Origin: CP2-2F sp034432555
Lineage (GTDB): Bacteria > Chloroflexota > Anaerolineae > Aggregatilineales > UBA2796
Assembly: GCA_034432555.1 (NCBI GenBank)
Contig: DAOUBW010000042.1
Span: 30,608-94,607, forward strand
Length of the DNA stretch: 64,000 bases
Direction: 5' to 3'
Of the stretch, positions 1-8,791 are shown in pieces (the first letter of the stretch is position 1; each line of letters begins with the position of its first letter). The notes below the pieces were generated by a model. That model was not told where the DNA came from, made no database searches, and was given only the letters and a program-made list of their open reading frames with translations. The translations under genes were made by a program, and so were the position numbers.

Positions 1-1171
1 ACCAACACAGCGCGCCGAGCATCGTCGTTTGCGGTAGCGTGAGCAGCGACTCGCCTTTCAGCAAGCGCGCCGCATTCACGCCCGCCAGCCAGCCGGTGCC
101 GATGTTGCCAACATAACCTTCCACGCCTGTAATTTGCCCGGCGAAGAACAGATCGGCGCGCTGGCGGAATTGCAGCGTTGGGTGCAGCAGGCGTGGCGCA
201 TTGATGTAGGTATTGCGGTGCATCTGCCCGTGCCGCAGAAATTCGGCGCTGCCCAAGCCCGGAATCAGGCGGAAAACGCGCTCTTGCTCGCCCCACTTCA
301 GGTTGGTTTGAAAGCCGACGATGTTATAGAGCGTGCCAACGATGTTATCCTGCCGCAACTGCACAACAGCCTGTGGACGCTTGCCCGTGCGCGGATCGCG
401 CAGCCCAACCGGGCGCAGCGGACCGAAGGCAAGCGCTTCGCGCCCGCGTTTGGCAAGCTGTTCGATGGGCAGGCACATCTCGAAAAACTTAGGGTCTTCA
501 CGCTCAAAATCGTGAAGCGGATACGTCTCAGCGCTCAGCAAGGCATCTATAAATGCCTCGTATTCTTCGCGGTTCATTGGGCAGTTGATGTAATCACCGG
601 CTTCATCCTCACCACGCCCATAGCGGCTGGCGCGAAAGGCAAGGCTCATATCCAACGTGCTGGCATCCACAATGGGCGAGATCGCATCATAGAAGTAGAG
701 CGAGTCGCCACCGATCAGGCGCCCAATGTCAGCCGAAAGCGCCGCTGAGGTGAGCGGACCTGAGGCAACCACACAGGGCAGATCAGGAACGCGAGTCACT
801 TCTTCACGAATTAGGCGAATGTGCGGATGTCCCTCAATGGCGGCACTTACCGCACTGGCAAACATTTGGCGATCTACAGCAAGCGCGCCGCCAGCTGGCA
901 CTGCCGCTTGTGCTGCACAGCGCAGCAACAGGGAACCCAGCGCACGCAGTTCGTTTTTGAGCAAGCCCGGCGCACGGTCAGGCAAGTTTGAGCCAAGCGA
1001 ATTGCTGCACACCAACTCGGCAAGCTGATCGGTTTGGTGAGCAGGTGTGCTGCGCTGCGGACGCATCTCATAAAGTGCCACGCGCAAGCCATGCTCTGCC
1101 GCTTGGAAGGCAGCTTCGCAGCCAGCTAAGCCGCCGCCGATCACGATCAAATCAGGAGTCCAGTTCGTCAT
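1..1171 (-). CDS. trmFO: TrmFO, folate/FAD-dependent tRNA (uracil-54-C5)-methyltransferase (C-terminus cut by window edge)
   Basis: Methylates U54 of tRNA in the T-psi loop, using methylene-THF as carbon donor and reduced FAD. The minus-strand frame from the ATG at 1171 is open to the left edge, about 390 codons; the family is usually around 440-470, so the C-terminus lies outside. Seen directly: an N-terminal Rossmann FAD motif (IVIGGGLAGCEAA, residues 9-21), ALYEMRP, the TrmFO stretch LVCSNSLGS, YFYDAISPIVD, and near the cut end FFAGQITGVEGYVGN. No frameshift was seen. It is divergent from the histidine phosphatase gene. Function follows from established family knowledge and the match is very strong. 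Confidence 0.95.
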   Translation of the reverse strand, partial: MTNWTPDLIVIGGGLAGCEAAFQAAEHGLRVALYEMRPQRSTPAHQTDQLAELVCSNSLGSNLPDRAPGLLKNELRALGSLLLRCAAQAAVPAGGALAVDRQMFASAVSAAIEGHPHIRLIREEVTRVPDLPCVVASGPLTSAALSADIGRLIGGDSLYFYDAISPIVDASTLDMSLAFRASRYGRGEDEAGDYINCPMNREEYEAFIDALLSAETYPLHDFEREDPKFFEMCLPIEQLAKRGREALAFGPLRPVGLRDPRTGKRPQAVVQLRQDNIVGTLYNIVGFQTNLKWGEQERVFRLIPGLGSAEFLRHGQMHRNTYINAPRLLHPTLQFRQRADLFFAGQITGVEGYVGNIGTGWLAGVNAARLLKGESLLTLPQTTMLGALCW

Positions 1172-1262
1172 CACGCCTCATGCTCACACAACTATCTAGT
1201 GAATGCCTTCATTTTAGCGGCGAAGCATCCAAAACGGTATGCGGAAACTTGGCAGAGCGCGC

Positions 1263-1268
1263 TATAAT
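1263..1268 (+). promoter_or_regulatory. possible -10 box (TATAAT)
   Basis: A perfect TATAAT lies about 37 nt before the ATG of the histidine phosphatase gene. No convincing -35 hexamer sits 16-18 nt upstream, so this is only a suggestion. Confidence 0.35.
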
Positions 1269-1305
1269 GCGCCACAGCATGATTTGAGCAAGAAAGAGTC
1301 TACCC

Positions 1306-1833
1306 ATGCGTGTGATTGAACATCGCCGCCACACCATGCGGAACAAGCCGAACCCACATCTTACACAAGACGGCGTGACGTTGGCGCGGCAAGTCGGTGA
1401 AGGGATGGGACGCTTTGCCTATGTGGTGACCAGCACATTGCCACGCGCCTACGAGACGGCAATTGCGATGGGCTACGCCGTCCATGAGCAACGCGAACTG
1501 TTGACGAGTATGCCCGATGCCGTAGACCGTGAGCTGAGCTATCCGATGGCTTTTGCCGCCTACGCCGATGTGCTGCGGCGTGGCGGTGCCGCGGCACGCT
1601 ACGCGGCTGAGCTGGCTGCCCTGTTCGGTGAGGTGATCGAAAAGGCACAGGAAGGCGAGGCAGTGTTGGTCGTTTCGCACGGCGCGATTGTGGAGCTGAG
1701 CGCCTTTGGTGCGCTGCCTAACGCCGATCTAAGTGCGTGGGGCGGCGAAATTGACTACTGCGAAGGCGTGCGCCTGTTCTATGAGCAAGGCGCCTTTGTG
1801 CGCGGTGAGGTGCTGCGCGTGCCGCCTGTCTGA
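1306..1833 (+). CDS. histidine phosphatase family protein (phosphoglycerate-mutase-like)
   Basis: A 175-residue cytosolic protein resembling the histidine phosphatase superfamily, which transfers phosphate through a phospho-histidine. The N-terminal motif reads RRHTMR (His9), where most members have RHG. The expected second block is TSTLPRAYETA, and the second catalytic His is in VVSHGAIVE near residue 125. The replacement of Gly by Thr after the nucleophilic His is unusual. Substrate cannot be inferred. It stands alone between divergent trmFO and the downstream PD40 gene. Confidence 0.75.
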   Translation: MRVIEHRRHTMRNKPNPHLTQDGVTLARQVGEGMGRFAYVVTSTLPRAYETAIAMGYAVHEQRELLTSMPDAVDRELSYPMAFAAYADVLRRGGAAARYAAELAALFGEVIEKAQEGEAVLVVSHGAIVELSAFGALPNADLSAWGGEIDYCEGVRLFYEQGAFVRGEVLRVPPV

Positions 1834-1918
1834 GATTCCTTTAGCAATCTTTTATTTCACTTTGCCCTTACAATGATTACAATAACGCTATAGACTGAGC
1901 GAGTGAGGAAGCGGACTC

Positions 1919-2983
1919 ATGATTCCTTTGGGCAAGCGCGCTTTGGGCATGGCATGGTTAGGGCTGGCATTGATCGGCATCTTGTGGCTTAGCAACGTGG
2001 CAGGCTCAGCGCCCACGCTGAACACAACCGATACTCTGGTGCGTTGGCAAGGTGAGGAGCGCGCTGCCGAGGCGCAAACCCTTGCACGCGGGCGGATTGT
2101 TTTTGTCTCGGAGCGCAACGGCAACCCTGAAATTTATGTGATGGATGCGACGGGCGGCAGCGTTCGGCGCCTGACGCGCAACAACGCGAGGGACGACTCG
2201 CCGACATGGTCACCGGATGGACGGATGATCGCCTTTGTCTCGGAGCGTGACGGCAACCGTGAAATCTACAGCATGAATGCCAGCGGCGGCAACCTGATAC
2301 GCCTCACACGCAATGTTGCTGCCGATGACTCGCCGACCTGGTCGGCAGATGGACGGCAGATTGCCTTTGTCTCCGAGCGCGATGGCATTCCCCAGATTTA
2401 TGTGATGCGCGCTGATGGTGGCGGTGTGCGCCGCCTGACGGAGACTGACTCGGCAGAGACGCAGCCGATGTGGTCGCCCGACGGACGGCAAATTGCCTTT
2501 GTCTCCGAGCGCGATGGTAACCCTGAAATCTATGTAATGCGCGCTGATGGCGGCAGTGCGCGCCGCCTGACCTCTGATCCGAGCGTGGACAGTGCGCCGC
2601 GTTGGTCACCGGATGGGCGGATGCTGCTCTTTGTCTCGGAGCGTGAAGGCGCACAACTGCAAATTTTCAGCATGACGAGCAGCGGCGGTGATGTTAAACT
2701 AATTTCGGCGGCGGAGGACAGCAAGACGCGCAACTTTGCGCCGACATGGTCACCGGATGGCACTTGGATCGCCTTCACCAGCAATCGGGATGGCTATGAG
2801 GAAATTTACGCTATGCGTGCGGATGGCAGCGGCGTGCGAAACCTGACGCGCAACCGCACTAGCGATTACAGCCCATCATGGGCAATTACCTCACCGGGCA
2901 GTGGGGGCAGCAACGGCGGCGGCAGTCCGTCGGCAACGCCAACCCCACTTGGCGGCGGGCGGCAAATCGGCATGAATTACTAA
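1919..2983 (+). CDS. exported PD40/TolB-like beta-propeller protein
   Basis: 354 residues. An N-terminal hydrophobic segment (about residues 12-30, GMAWLGLALIGILWL) acts as signal or anchor. About six repeats follow, each with RIVFVSERNGNPEIYVM and PTWSPDGR type motifs (PD40, one propeller blade each). A Gly/Ser/Thr-Pro tail starts near residue 325. This is the TolB C-terminal fold, a protein-binding platform outside the membrane; the partner is unknown. The blades are so alike at DNA level that recent internal duplication is likely. It ends 104 nt before an FtsX-type permease on the same strand, so the two may be co-transcribed. Confidence 0.85.
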   Translation: MIPLGKRALGMAWLGLALIGILWLSNVAGSAPTLNTTDTLVRWQGEERAAEAQTLARGRIVFVSERNGNPEIYVMDATGGSVRRLTRNNARDDSPTWSPDGRMIAFVSERDGNREIYSMNASGGNLIRLTRNVAADDSPTWSADGRQIAFVSERDGIPQIYVMRADGGGVRRLTETDSAETQPMWSPDGRQIAFVSERDGNPEIYVMRADGGSARRLTSDPSVDSAPRWSPDGRMLLFVSEREGAQLQIFSMTSSGGDVKLISAAEDSKTRNFAPTWSPDGTWIAFTSNRDGYEEIYAMRADGSGVRNLTRNRTSDYSPSWAITSPGSGGSNGGGSPSATPTPLGGGRQIGMNY

Positions 2984-3087
2984 ACAAACAGGGCGTGGCA
3001 CACAACCATGCCCTATTTGCAACCCTTTGCGCTGCCTGCGCGTACAATAGGCAGACGGACAATCACAGTGAAGGTATTCAAACTCTG

Positions 3088-5865
3088 ATGCTTCGTATTC
3101 TACGTTTTGCCCTTAGCTACGCAGCGCGCAACTTGCGCCGAGATAGACAGCGCACCCTTTTTGCCCTGATCAGCATCGCCGCTGGCGTCTCGACAGTGGT
3201 TGCCTTGCGCGCACTTGGCTTGATGCTGACTGATGCACTGACCAGCAACGCACAGGCAACTTTGCGCGGTGATGTCTTTGTCTCGCAGCGCAGCGGTTTG
3301 CAAATCGCTGCCTTTGACAACGGCGAAAACAACAGTAGCCGTGCTTTTGTGGATAGCACCAGTTACGATAACATCGTGCGCTGGGCGGCTGAACGCGACT
3401 ATGCGATCACCTTTGCCCTTACCAGCGAGCTGATGCAGGCGGCTGTTGTGACAGAAGTGGATGGCGAGCCACGCGCTGGTAGACCTGCCTTTGTGGTTGG
3501 TCACTTTATTGATCCGCAAGTCTACCCATTCTATGACGTGATCCGTGCAGAAGCGCCACGCGGCGCACTGCTGAGCGAGTTGATCACCGCGCCAAACCAA
3601 GTGGTGGTTGGGCAGCGCCTTGCCGATCAGATTGGCATCAAGGTGGGCGATAAGCTGCGCGTTGGCACAGCACAGGAACTTCAGACGGTGACGGGCATTG
3701 TGACGGATGCCGTCGAGAGCAGCCTGAACAACGCCAACACCATCTTCTTCAGCTTCATCTACATCAACCGTGCCGCACTGGGCGATTTTGGGCTAGACCC
3801 GAAATCTGCCAACGAGATTTACCTGAAACTGCCTGAGGGAGCCACCGAAGGCGATGCGCGCTTTGCCCTGAGCCGTTGGCGTAATATGCGCGGTTTCCCC
3901 AGCTCCTTCCGCGTGGATAGCGCCCAAGAAGTGCTGGAGCGCAACGTGCTGATCTCGGATGTGATCTCGCGCTTTGTGCTGATCCTGAGTTTGGTTGGTT
4001 TGGTGATCGGCGGCGTTGGCATCATCAATACAATGTTTGTGAACGTCAATCGGCGGGCGGGCGAGATCGCGGTATTGAAAACACTCGGCTTGAAAGGTGG
4101 GCAGGTCTCGCTCGTCTTTCTGGTCGAGGCGATCATGCTCGGCATCTTGGGCAGTTTGCTTGGTGTTTTCTTTGGCGTGGTGCTGAGCCTTGTGGCGCGG
4201 AACTTTGGTGAACAGGCGTTCAACGTGGCGCTGCCGTGGCGCGTCTATTTCGATCCGTTGGTGATCGGCGTGGCGCTCGGTGTGGCAATTACGGTCTTTT
4301 TCGCCTTCTTGCCAACCCTTTTGGCAGGGCGCGTCCGCCCGATCTATGTGCTACGGGCTGGCGGCATTCCTTTGGCACGTGCGGGCTGCCTGCCCAGCCT
4401 GCTAAGCATGGGCGTGCTGATCGTTGGCTTGGGTGGATTGGTAGACCTGATCATCAACAGCAACCGCCTTGCCGAAGAACTAAACTGGTCGCTGCCTGTT
4501 TCGCCGGGCATTTTCGGCGTCTTTATCACATTCCTGTTGTTAGGGGTGGTGATCGCCGTGATGTGGCTGTTGGTGTGGCTGTTGGGAAAACTGCCCAGTT
4601 TCCGCAACGCCAATGTGCGCCTCGCGCTGCGCGGACTGACACAGCACCGCTTACGCACTTCGCTCAGCCTGCTGGCACTCATCATCGGGATGACCAGCCT
4701 CAGCGGCACGCTGATCATGACGCGCAGCATCAACATGCTGCTCTATACCAGCATTGCAGAGCCACTCGGCGGCAACATGATTGTGCTGCCGCTGCTGCCC
4801 GTGCAAGCCTTAGTCCGTAACCAGTTGGATAGCACCGAAGGCGTGCGTGGTTACCGCGAAGTGCGCTTTGCTAATGCCAGTTTGGTCGCCATTGATGGCA
4901 ACCGCGACCTCGATACACTGCTGCCTGTTGATGGGTTTCAGAGCAGCGGAACGTCATCAGCCAGCGCACAGATTAATTCACAAAGTGATCCACAGGCGGC
5001 GCTGCTGCGCGCACAGCTCAATGCGCTGTTAGGGGTGAACGTCTACGGCGCGCCCAAACGCGGGCAGTTAGTGGCAGGGCGCTACCTGACGCCTGAAGAT
5101 AGCGGCAAGGATTACATCGTGGTGCCGTATGATCCGCTGCTGGAGGCACTGGGCGTTCGGGTTGGCTCAACCTTCACTTACCGCATTGCATCGGGTATGA
5201 GCAGTGGCAGCACACAACGCCGCGAACGCACCTTTGAGGTCATCGGTCTGGTGGCGCCCGATTCACGCGCAGGCTTAATCCCGTTCAGCTTGGGTGATAG
5301 CGCTGTGCAGGCGCCACTCAGTTCGATTCCTGCCGCCGCGCCGTTCGATTTCATCATCGCCGATGTTGAGCAGGACGCCCTGAACGACGCACTTGGCAAA
5401 GTTGGCACTGTGCCGGGCATCTTCGTCTTTGACATCAGCCTGTTCGACTCGATCATCACACGCTTGCTGACTCAGCTTTCCGCACTGCCGCTTCTGATCG
5501 CCGTCCTTTCGCTCTTTGCGGCGTCAGCACTCATTGCTACCACCGTCTCGCTTGCCACACTAGAGCGCCGCCGCCAAATCGGTGTGATGAAGGCAATCGG
5601 CGTGAAGCGTCGGCAGGTACTCTCGCAACTGCTCATTGAGAATGGCGCGGTTGGCTTGCTAGGCGGCATCGTCAGCTTGCTCCCAACCCTGCTGATCCTT
5701 GCCGCGGTGCCAGCATTGACGCAGAACTTTGTACAGTTGCCTGTGCCGTGGGACTTGATCCTGCTGATGCTGTTAACGGCGCTAGGCGTTACCTTAGGCG
5801 CAACGTTGGTGACTGCCGCACCGGCAGCCAGCGAGTCACCATTGGCGGTGCTGCGCTACGAATAA
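3088..5865 (+). CDS. ABC transporter permease with two FtsX domains (MacB/LolCE-like)
   Basis: 925 residues from the ATG at 3088. The same frame is open back to 2878, but that extension overlaps the previous gene and has no signal character, so 3088 (MLRILRFALSYAARNLRRDR) is preferred. Architecture: TM helix near 25-45, extracytoplasmic domain, three TM helices with an FtsX-type motif (GEIAVLKTLGLKGGQV), two more TM helices, then a second half with QHRLRTSLSLLAL, a second outer domain and a final FtsX block (RRQIGVMKAIGVKRRQV). Such permeases move lipoproteins, lipids or peptides with a separate ATPase. No ATPase gene is adjacent, which is unusual for this family. Confidence 0.88.
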   Translation: MLRILRFALSYAARNLRRDRQRTLFALISIAAGVSTVVALRALGLMLTDALTSNAQATLRGDVFVSQRSGLQIAAFDNGENNSSRAFVDSTSYDNIVRWAAERDYAITFALTSELMQAAVVTEVDGEPRAGRPAFVVGHFIDPQVYPFYDVIRAEAPRGALLSELITAPNQVVVGQRLADQIGIKVGDKLRVGTAQELQTVTGIVTDAVESSLNNANTIFFSFIYINRAALGDFGLDPKSANEIYLKLPEGATEGDARFALSRWRNMRGFPSSFRVDSAQEVLERNVLISDVISRFVLILSLVGLVIGGVGIINTMFVNVNRRAGEIAVLKTLGLKGGQVSLVFLVEAIMLGILGSLLGVFFGVVLSLVARNFGEQAFNVALPWRVYFDPLVIGVALGVAITVFFAFLPTLLAGRVRPIYVLRAGGIPLARAGCLPSLLSMGVLIVGLGGLVDLIINSNRLAEELNWSLPVSPGIFGVFITFLLLGVVIAVMWLLVWLLGKLPSFRNANVRLALRGLTQHRLRTSLSLLALIIGMTSLSGTLIMTRSINMLLYTSIAEPLGGNMIVLPLLPVQALVRNQLDSTEGVRGYREVRFANASLVAIDGNRDLDTLLPVDGFQSSGTSSASAQINSQSDPQAALLRAQLNALLGVNVYGAPKRGQLVAGRYLTPEDSGKDYIVVPYDPLLEALGVRVGSTFTYRIASGMSSGSTQRRERTFEVIGLVAPDSRAGLIPFSLGDSAVQAPLSSIPAAAPFDFIIADVEQDALNDALGKVGTVPGIFVFDISLFDSIITRLLTQLSALPLLIAVLSLFAASALIATTVSLATLERRRQIGVMKAIGVKRRQVLSQLLIENGAVGLLGGIVSLLPTLLILAAVPALTQNFVQLPVPWDLILLMLLTALGVTLGATLVTAAPAASESPLAVLRYE

Positions 5866-5898
5866 GTGCACAAGCGGCTAATTTCAGCCCACCCTAAA

Positions 5899-5922
5899 TC
5901 CCGCCCCGTAAACAGGGCGGGA
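5899..5922 (+). terminator. GC-rich hairpin after the FtsX permease
   Basis: TCCCGCCC and GGGCGGGA arms (8 bp) around an 8-nt loop, 34 nt after the stop codon. No clear T-tract follows, so termination activity is inferred. Confidence 0.6.
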
Positions 5923-5986
5923 CTTTGCAAAACCCTGAAGCTGCTTGCGCTTGCCAAACGGCACGCCCTGATCTATCATCAGCCGC

Positions 5987-6745
5987 ATGAGCAACTCTCC
6001 CAAATCAGATAATTCGTGGGCTGTGCGCCTGAACCGCTGGGCGTTAGCATGGTCGCGGCATTACCTAAAAGTGCTGCTGAGCGTGCTTGGCGTTTTCCTG
6101 CTGCTGCCTTTTGCCGCGCCAACACTCATGCGCGTTGGCGCAACGGGTGCCGCAGAGGTCATCTACAGTGTCTACCGTCCGCTGTGCCATACCTTTGCCT
6201 TTCGGTCGTGGTTTATGTTCGGCGAACAGACCATCTATCCGCGTGAGGCAGCCAATCTCGGCGCAGCGCAGAGCTACGAGGCGATCCTGCCGCAGATCAT
6301 GGCGAACGTCAATCGCCTGCCACCGCCTGATTCACCCATCCCGCCCGATCAATGGTATGCACGGGAATTTTTAGGTGATCCGCAGCTTGGCTATAAAGTG
6401 GCAATCTGCCAGCGCGATATTGCGATTTATGCAGGGCTGTTCATCGGCGGCGTGATCTATGCTGTGCCGCGTGTGCGGCGCCAATTGCGCCCGGTGCCAA
6501 TTCTGCTCTATGTGCTGCTTGGGTTGGCGCCCATCGGCATAGATGGCTTTTCACAGCTCCTCAGCGGCAGGCTGTGGGAACTGCGCGAGACAACACCGAC
6601 TTTCCGCGTGATCACCGGCTTGCTGTTCGGCTTAATGAACGCATGGCTTGCCTTCCCCTATCTGGAAGCGACCGCCCGCGAGACGATCCAAGAGATTGAG
6701 GCGAAGTTTGCCAAGCGCGCCAAACGCCTCAGCCAAAAGTCTTGA
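5987..6745 (+). CDS. DUF2085 family membrane protein
   Basis: 252 residues, inner-membrane. Hydrophobic segments lie at about 28-50, 145-160, 172-192 and 205-225. A conserved-looking Cys/His pair (RPLCHTFAFRSW) follows the first helix and a further Cys is in VAICQRDIAIYAG, both typical of DUF2085. The gap between them is filled by a Pro-rich outer loop. The C-terminus is charged and cytosolic. No reaction is known for the family. The gene lies between two hairpins, so it is probably monocistronic. Confidence 0.78.
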   Translation: MSNSPKSDNSWAVRLNRWALAWSRHYLKVLLSVLGVFLLLPFAAPTLMRVGATGAAEVIYSVYRPLCHTFAFRSWFMFGEQTIYPREAANLGAAQSYEAILPQIMANVNRLPPPDSPIPPDQWYAREFLGDPQLGYKVAICQRDIAIYAGLFIGGVIYAVPRVRRQLRPVPILLYVLLGLAPIGIDGFSQLLSGRLWELRETTPTFRVITGLLFGLMNAWLAFPYLEATARETIQEIEAKFAKRAKRLSQKS

Positions 6746-6758
6746 TGGAATACGGCGA

Positions 6759-6781
6759 CGGGCAGCCTTGAAAACTGCCCG
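6759..6781. terminator. hairpin between convergent genes
   Basis: CGGGCAG and CTGCCCG arms (7 bp) with a 9-nt loop lie in the 42-nt gap between the converging DUF2085 gene and the small acidic-protein gene. It could serve both strands. Confidence 0.5.
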
Positions 6782-6787
6782 CGCTTA

Positions 6788-7051
6788 TTAGGCTTGCTGT
6801 TCGTAGCGCTCTACAACCTTGAGCGCCGCCTGATGCTCAGGGCTATCTTCCGCCGTGCTATCGAGGACTTTGTTCGCCTCAAGATACTGTTCAAGCGTCA
6901 CCGTTTCGCTCGTATCGCGCTGTTTGGCATACCGTTCGGCGTTCAGCCACAGCTTTTGCTCCTCTGTCAGCTCCGCCGCAGCGATCTCCTCATCCGTCAG
7001 CGAGCCTGTTTCCACGAGTTTTGCCTTGAGTTTCTCGAAAGCGTCTGACAT
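6788..7051 (-). CDS. small acidic hypothetical protein
   Basis: 87 residues, Glu/Ala-rich and predicted helical, with no signal peptide or Cys. Beginning MSDAFEKLKAKLVETG, it contains LTDEEIAAAELTEEQKLWL, a pattern resembling short helical adaptor proteins. The ATG at 7051 is preceded by AGGAGAG (seen as ctctcct on the plus strand), a good ribosome site, which supports a real gene. I do not recognise the family. Confidence 0.6.
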   Translation of the reverse strand: MSDAFEKLKAKLVETGSLTDEEIAAAELTEEQKLWLNAERYAKQRDTSETVTLEQYLEANKVLDSTAEDSPEHQAALKVVERYEQQA

Positions 7052-7161
7052 ACGCTGTTACTCTCCTTAGCGCTAGCACTGCTTATAGCTAAGCAGATTT
7101 TGCGCCGCTTGGCAAGCGGTACGCTCTAACGAGTGTGTTGCAAAATGCTATAGTGATCGGG

Positions 7162-8034
7162 CTAGGTTGGCAGTTTCAGCCGCATAAACGTTAAGGGATT
7201 GACCAAAACGCCATTCACGGCAATTTCCCAATGTAGGTGCGGTCCGGTGCTGCGCCCAGTGTTGCCGCTTAAACCGATCACCTCGCCCTGCAAGACGATC
7301 TGCCCAGGCACCACAAAAATTTGGCTGAGGTGCGAATAGTTGCTGAAGATGCCCCAGCCGTGATCCACAATTACATTGTTGCCGTGAATATCCAGCCCAC
7401 GCGCATAAACGACGCGCCCACTGGCGGCTGCCTTCACAGGCGTGCCGACTGCCATCCGAAAATCGTAGCCGCTGTGCCGCCGCGTCGAACCATCGTTAAA
7501 ATCACGCACGCTGCCAAAGGGCGAGGTGGTTGGCGCGTTGGCAGGTAGGCTAAACTGCCCTTCCCAAAAGCGCTCTGGCGTCACCACGCTGTAGATGCTG
7601 CTCAGGCGTGCGTCCTCATTCTCTTGGACAGACATATCTAACAGGTGGAATTTATCTGAGGGAATGCTAAAGGCAGGTTCGCGGATGAACTCACCCGATT
7701 CAACTTTCACGGTGCCTTCCCAATTCAGCGTACCGCCATCGGCACGGTAAACGGTAATGGTGATGGGATATTCGCGGATGCGTTGATCCATCGGCGCGGC
7801 AAGCAGCGCTGCAAAACCACCGGTGATGGGGAAGAACGGGTAGGTACGCTCAAAGGCATTCACCACACCGCCCACCATATCCACACCGCTAAGACTGATC
7901 ACGCCGGCACTGCCCTGCCGAATGTATTCAAAATTGAGCGTAATCACGATGGAACTTTGCGCCCGAATGTGCGCGAATGCGCCGAAGGTCAGCGCGGTGG
8001 CGGTCATCAGGGCAATCAACGTTTTTCTCAACAT
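7162..8034 (-). CDS. secreted M23 family metallopeptidase
   Basis: 290 residues from the ATG at 8034; a GTG at 8046 is an alternative start. A signal peptide (MLRKTLIALMTATALTFGAF, cleavage near AHIRAQ) leads to a beta-rich N-terminal domain of about 130 residues and a C-terminal LytM/M23 domain. Zinc ligands are visible as HSGYD (His and Asp) and HLHWE (second His of HxH), with YSHLSQ between. The family cuts peptidoglycan cross-bridges, or loses activity and regulates amidases; here all ligands are present. Its neighbours run in the same direction but are separated by more than 100 nt. Confidence 0.9.
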   Translation of the reverse strand: MLRKTLIALMTATALTFGAFAHIRAQSSIVITLNFEYIRQGSAGVISLSGVDMVGGVVNAFERTYPFFPITGGFAALLAAPMDQRIREYPITITVYRADGGTLNWEGTVKVESGEFIREPAFSIPSDKFHLLDMSVQENEDARLSSIYSVVTPERFWEGQFSLPANAPTTSPFGSVRDFNDGSTRRHSGYDFRMAVGTPVKAAASGRVVYARGLDIHGNNVIVDHGWGIFSNYSHLSQIFVVPGQIVLQGEVIGLSGNTGRSTGPHLHWEIAVNGVLVNPLTFMRLKLPT

Positions 8035-8132
8035 GCAATGCTTCACACTAAGCTATCCGAACGGGTTAAGGCGCAGCCATTATAGCGCAGTTGGTGCGCG
8101 GCGGCTAGGTGCGCGCTACGCGCCAATGGCAA

Positions 8133-8152
8133 GGGCGGGATAACTCCCGCCC
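8133..8152 (-). terminator. hairpin after the esterase operon
   Basis: Perfect 8-bp inverted repeat GGGCGGGA / TCCCGCCC with a 4-nt loop, a few bases after the stop of the SGNH hydrolase gene. It has no T-tract. Confidence 0.6.
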
Positions 8153-8158
8153 AGACAC

Positions 8159-8788
8159 TTAGAGTTCAAATCCTACAGCGCGCAGCCATTCTCGCGCAAT
8201 TAGGGCATGACCAGGTCCAACAGGGTGAAACTGATCATCAGACCACAATTGCGGCACGCTAACGCGCAGCACTTGCGCGAACGCCGCCTGCAAATCCACA
8301 TAGAGTGTCTTGAACTCGGCGGCGACCTGCGCCATCAATGCCGCGTAAACTTCCATTTGGCGACGCATAGGCTGCTCAGCATCCGCCTCAATCATGTAGG
8401 GCGAGAGCAGGATCACCTGTGTGCCAAACGCCTCTTGCACGCGATGCACCAACAAGCGCAACGTCGCTTGGTATTCCACCGCAAACACTGCCGCCGCAGG
8501 ATCGCCGTGAAATTGACGGTATACATCGTTAATGCCGACCATCAAGGAAAGCCACTGTGGGCGCTCGCTGATGGCATCTTTTTCGTAGCGTGCCGCGATC
8601 TCACGCACGGTATTGCCAGCAATACCGCGATTGACATAAGTCAGGTTGAGATTGGGATAGCGCGCAATCAGCATATTCCGCACCATGCTCACATAGCCAT
8701 AGCCGTAAGGCGGCGCCAGATCGCGCCTGCCAGCATCCGTGATGCTATCGCCAATGAACAAGATTTTTTGGTTTGGCTCGATCAGCAT
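8159..8788 (-). CDS. SGNH/GDSL-type esterase
   Basis: 209 residues, no signal peptide. The four SGNH blocks are visible: GDSITD (nucleophile Ser13), NRGIAGNT, VGINDV, and DDQFHP holding the catalytic Asp and His. Members remove acetyl or acyl groups from sugars and lipids. The start lies 3 nt after the stop of the acetyl xylan esterase gene, so the two are translated together. A role in trimming acetylated oligosaccharides inside the cell is inferred from that pairing. Confidence 0.88.
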   Translation of the reverse strand: MLIEPNQKILFIGDSITDAGRRDLAPPYGYGYVSMVRNMLIARYPNLNLTYVNRGIAGNTVREIAARYEKDAISERPQWLSLMVGINDVYRQFHGDPAAAVFAVEYQATLRLLVHRVQEAFGTQVILLSPYMIEADAEQPMRRQMEVYAALMAQVAAEFKTLYVDLQAAFAQVLRVSVPQLWSDDQFHPVGPGHALIAREWLRAVGFEL

Positions 8789-8791
8789 GAG

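Noticed and set aside
134..748. 204-codon plus-strand frame over the left end
   Set aside because: It lies opposite the conserved TrmFO frame, which matches the family throughout; the plus frame has no recognisable domain.
2878..3087. N-terminal extension of the FtsX permease frame
   Set aside because: Overlaps the end of the propeller gene and lacks signal or family similarity; the ATG at 3088 begins the typical permease N-terminus.
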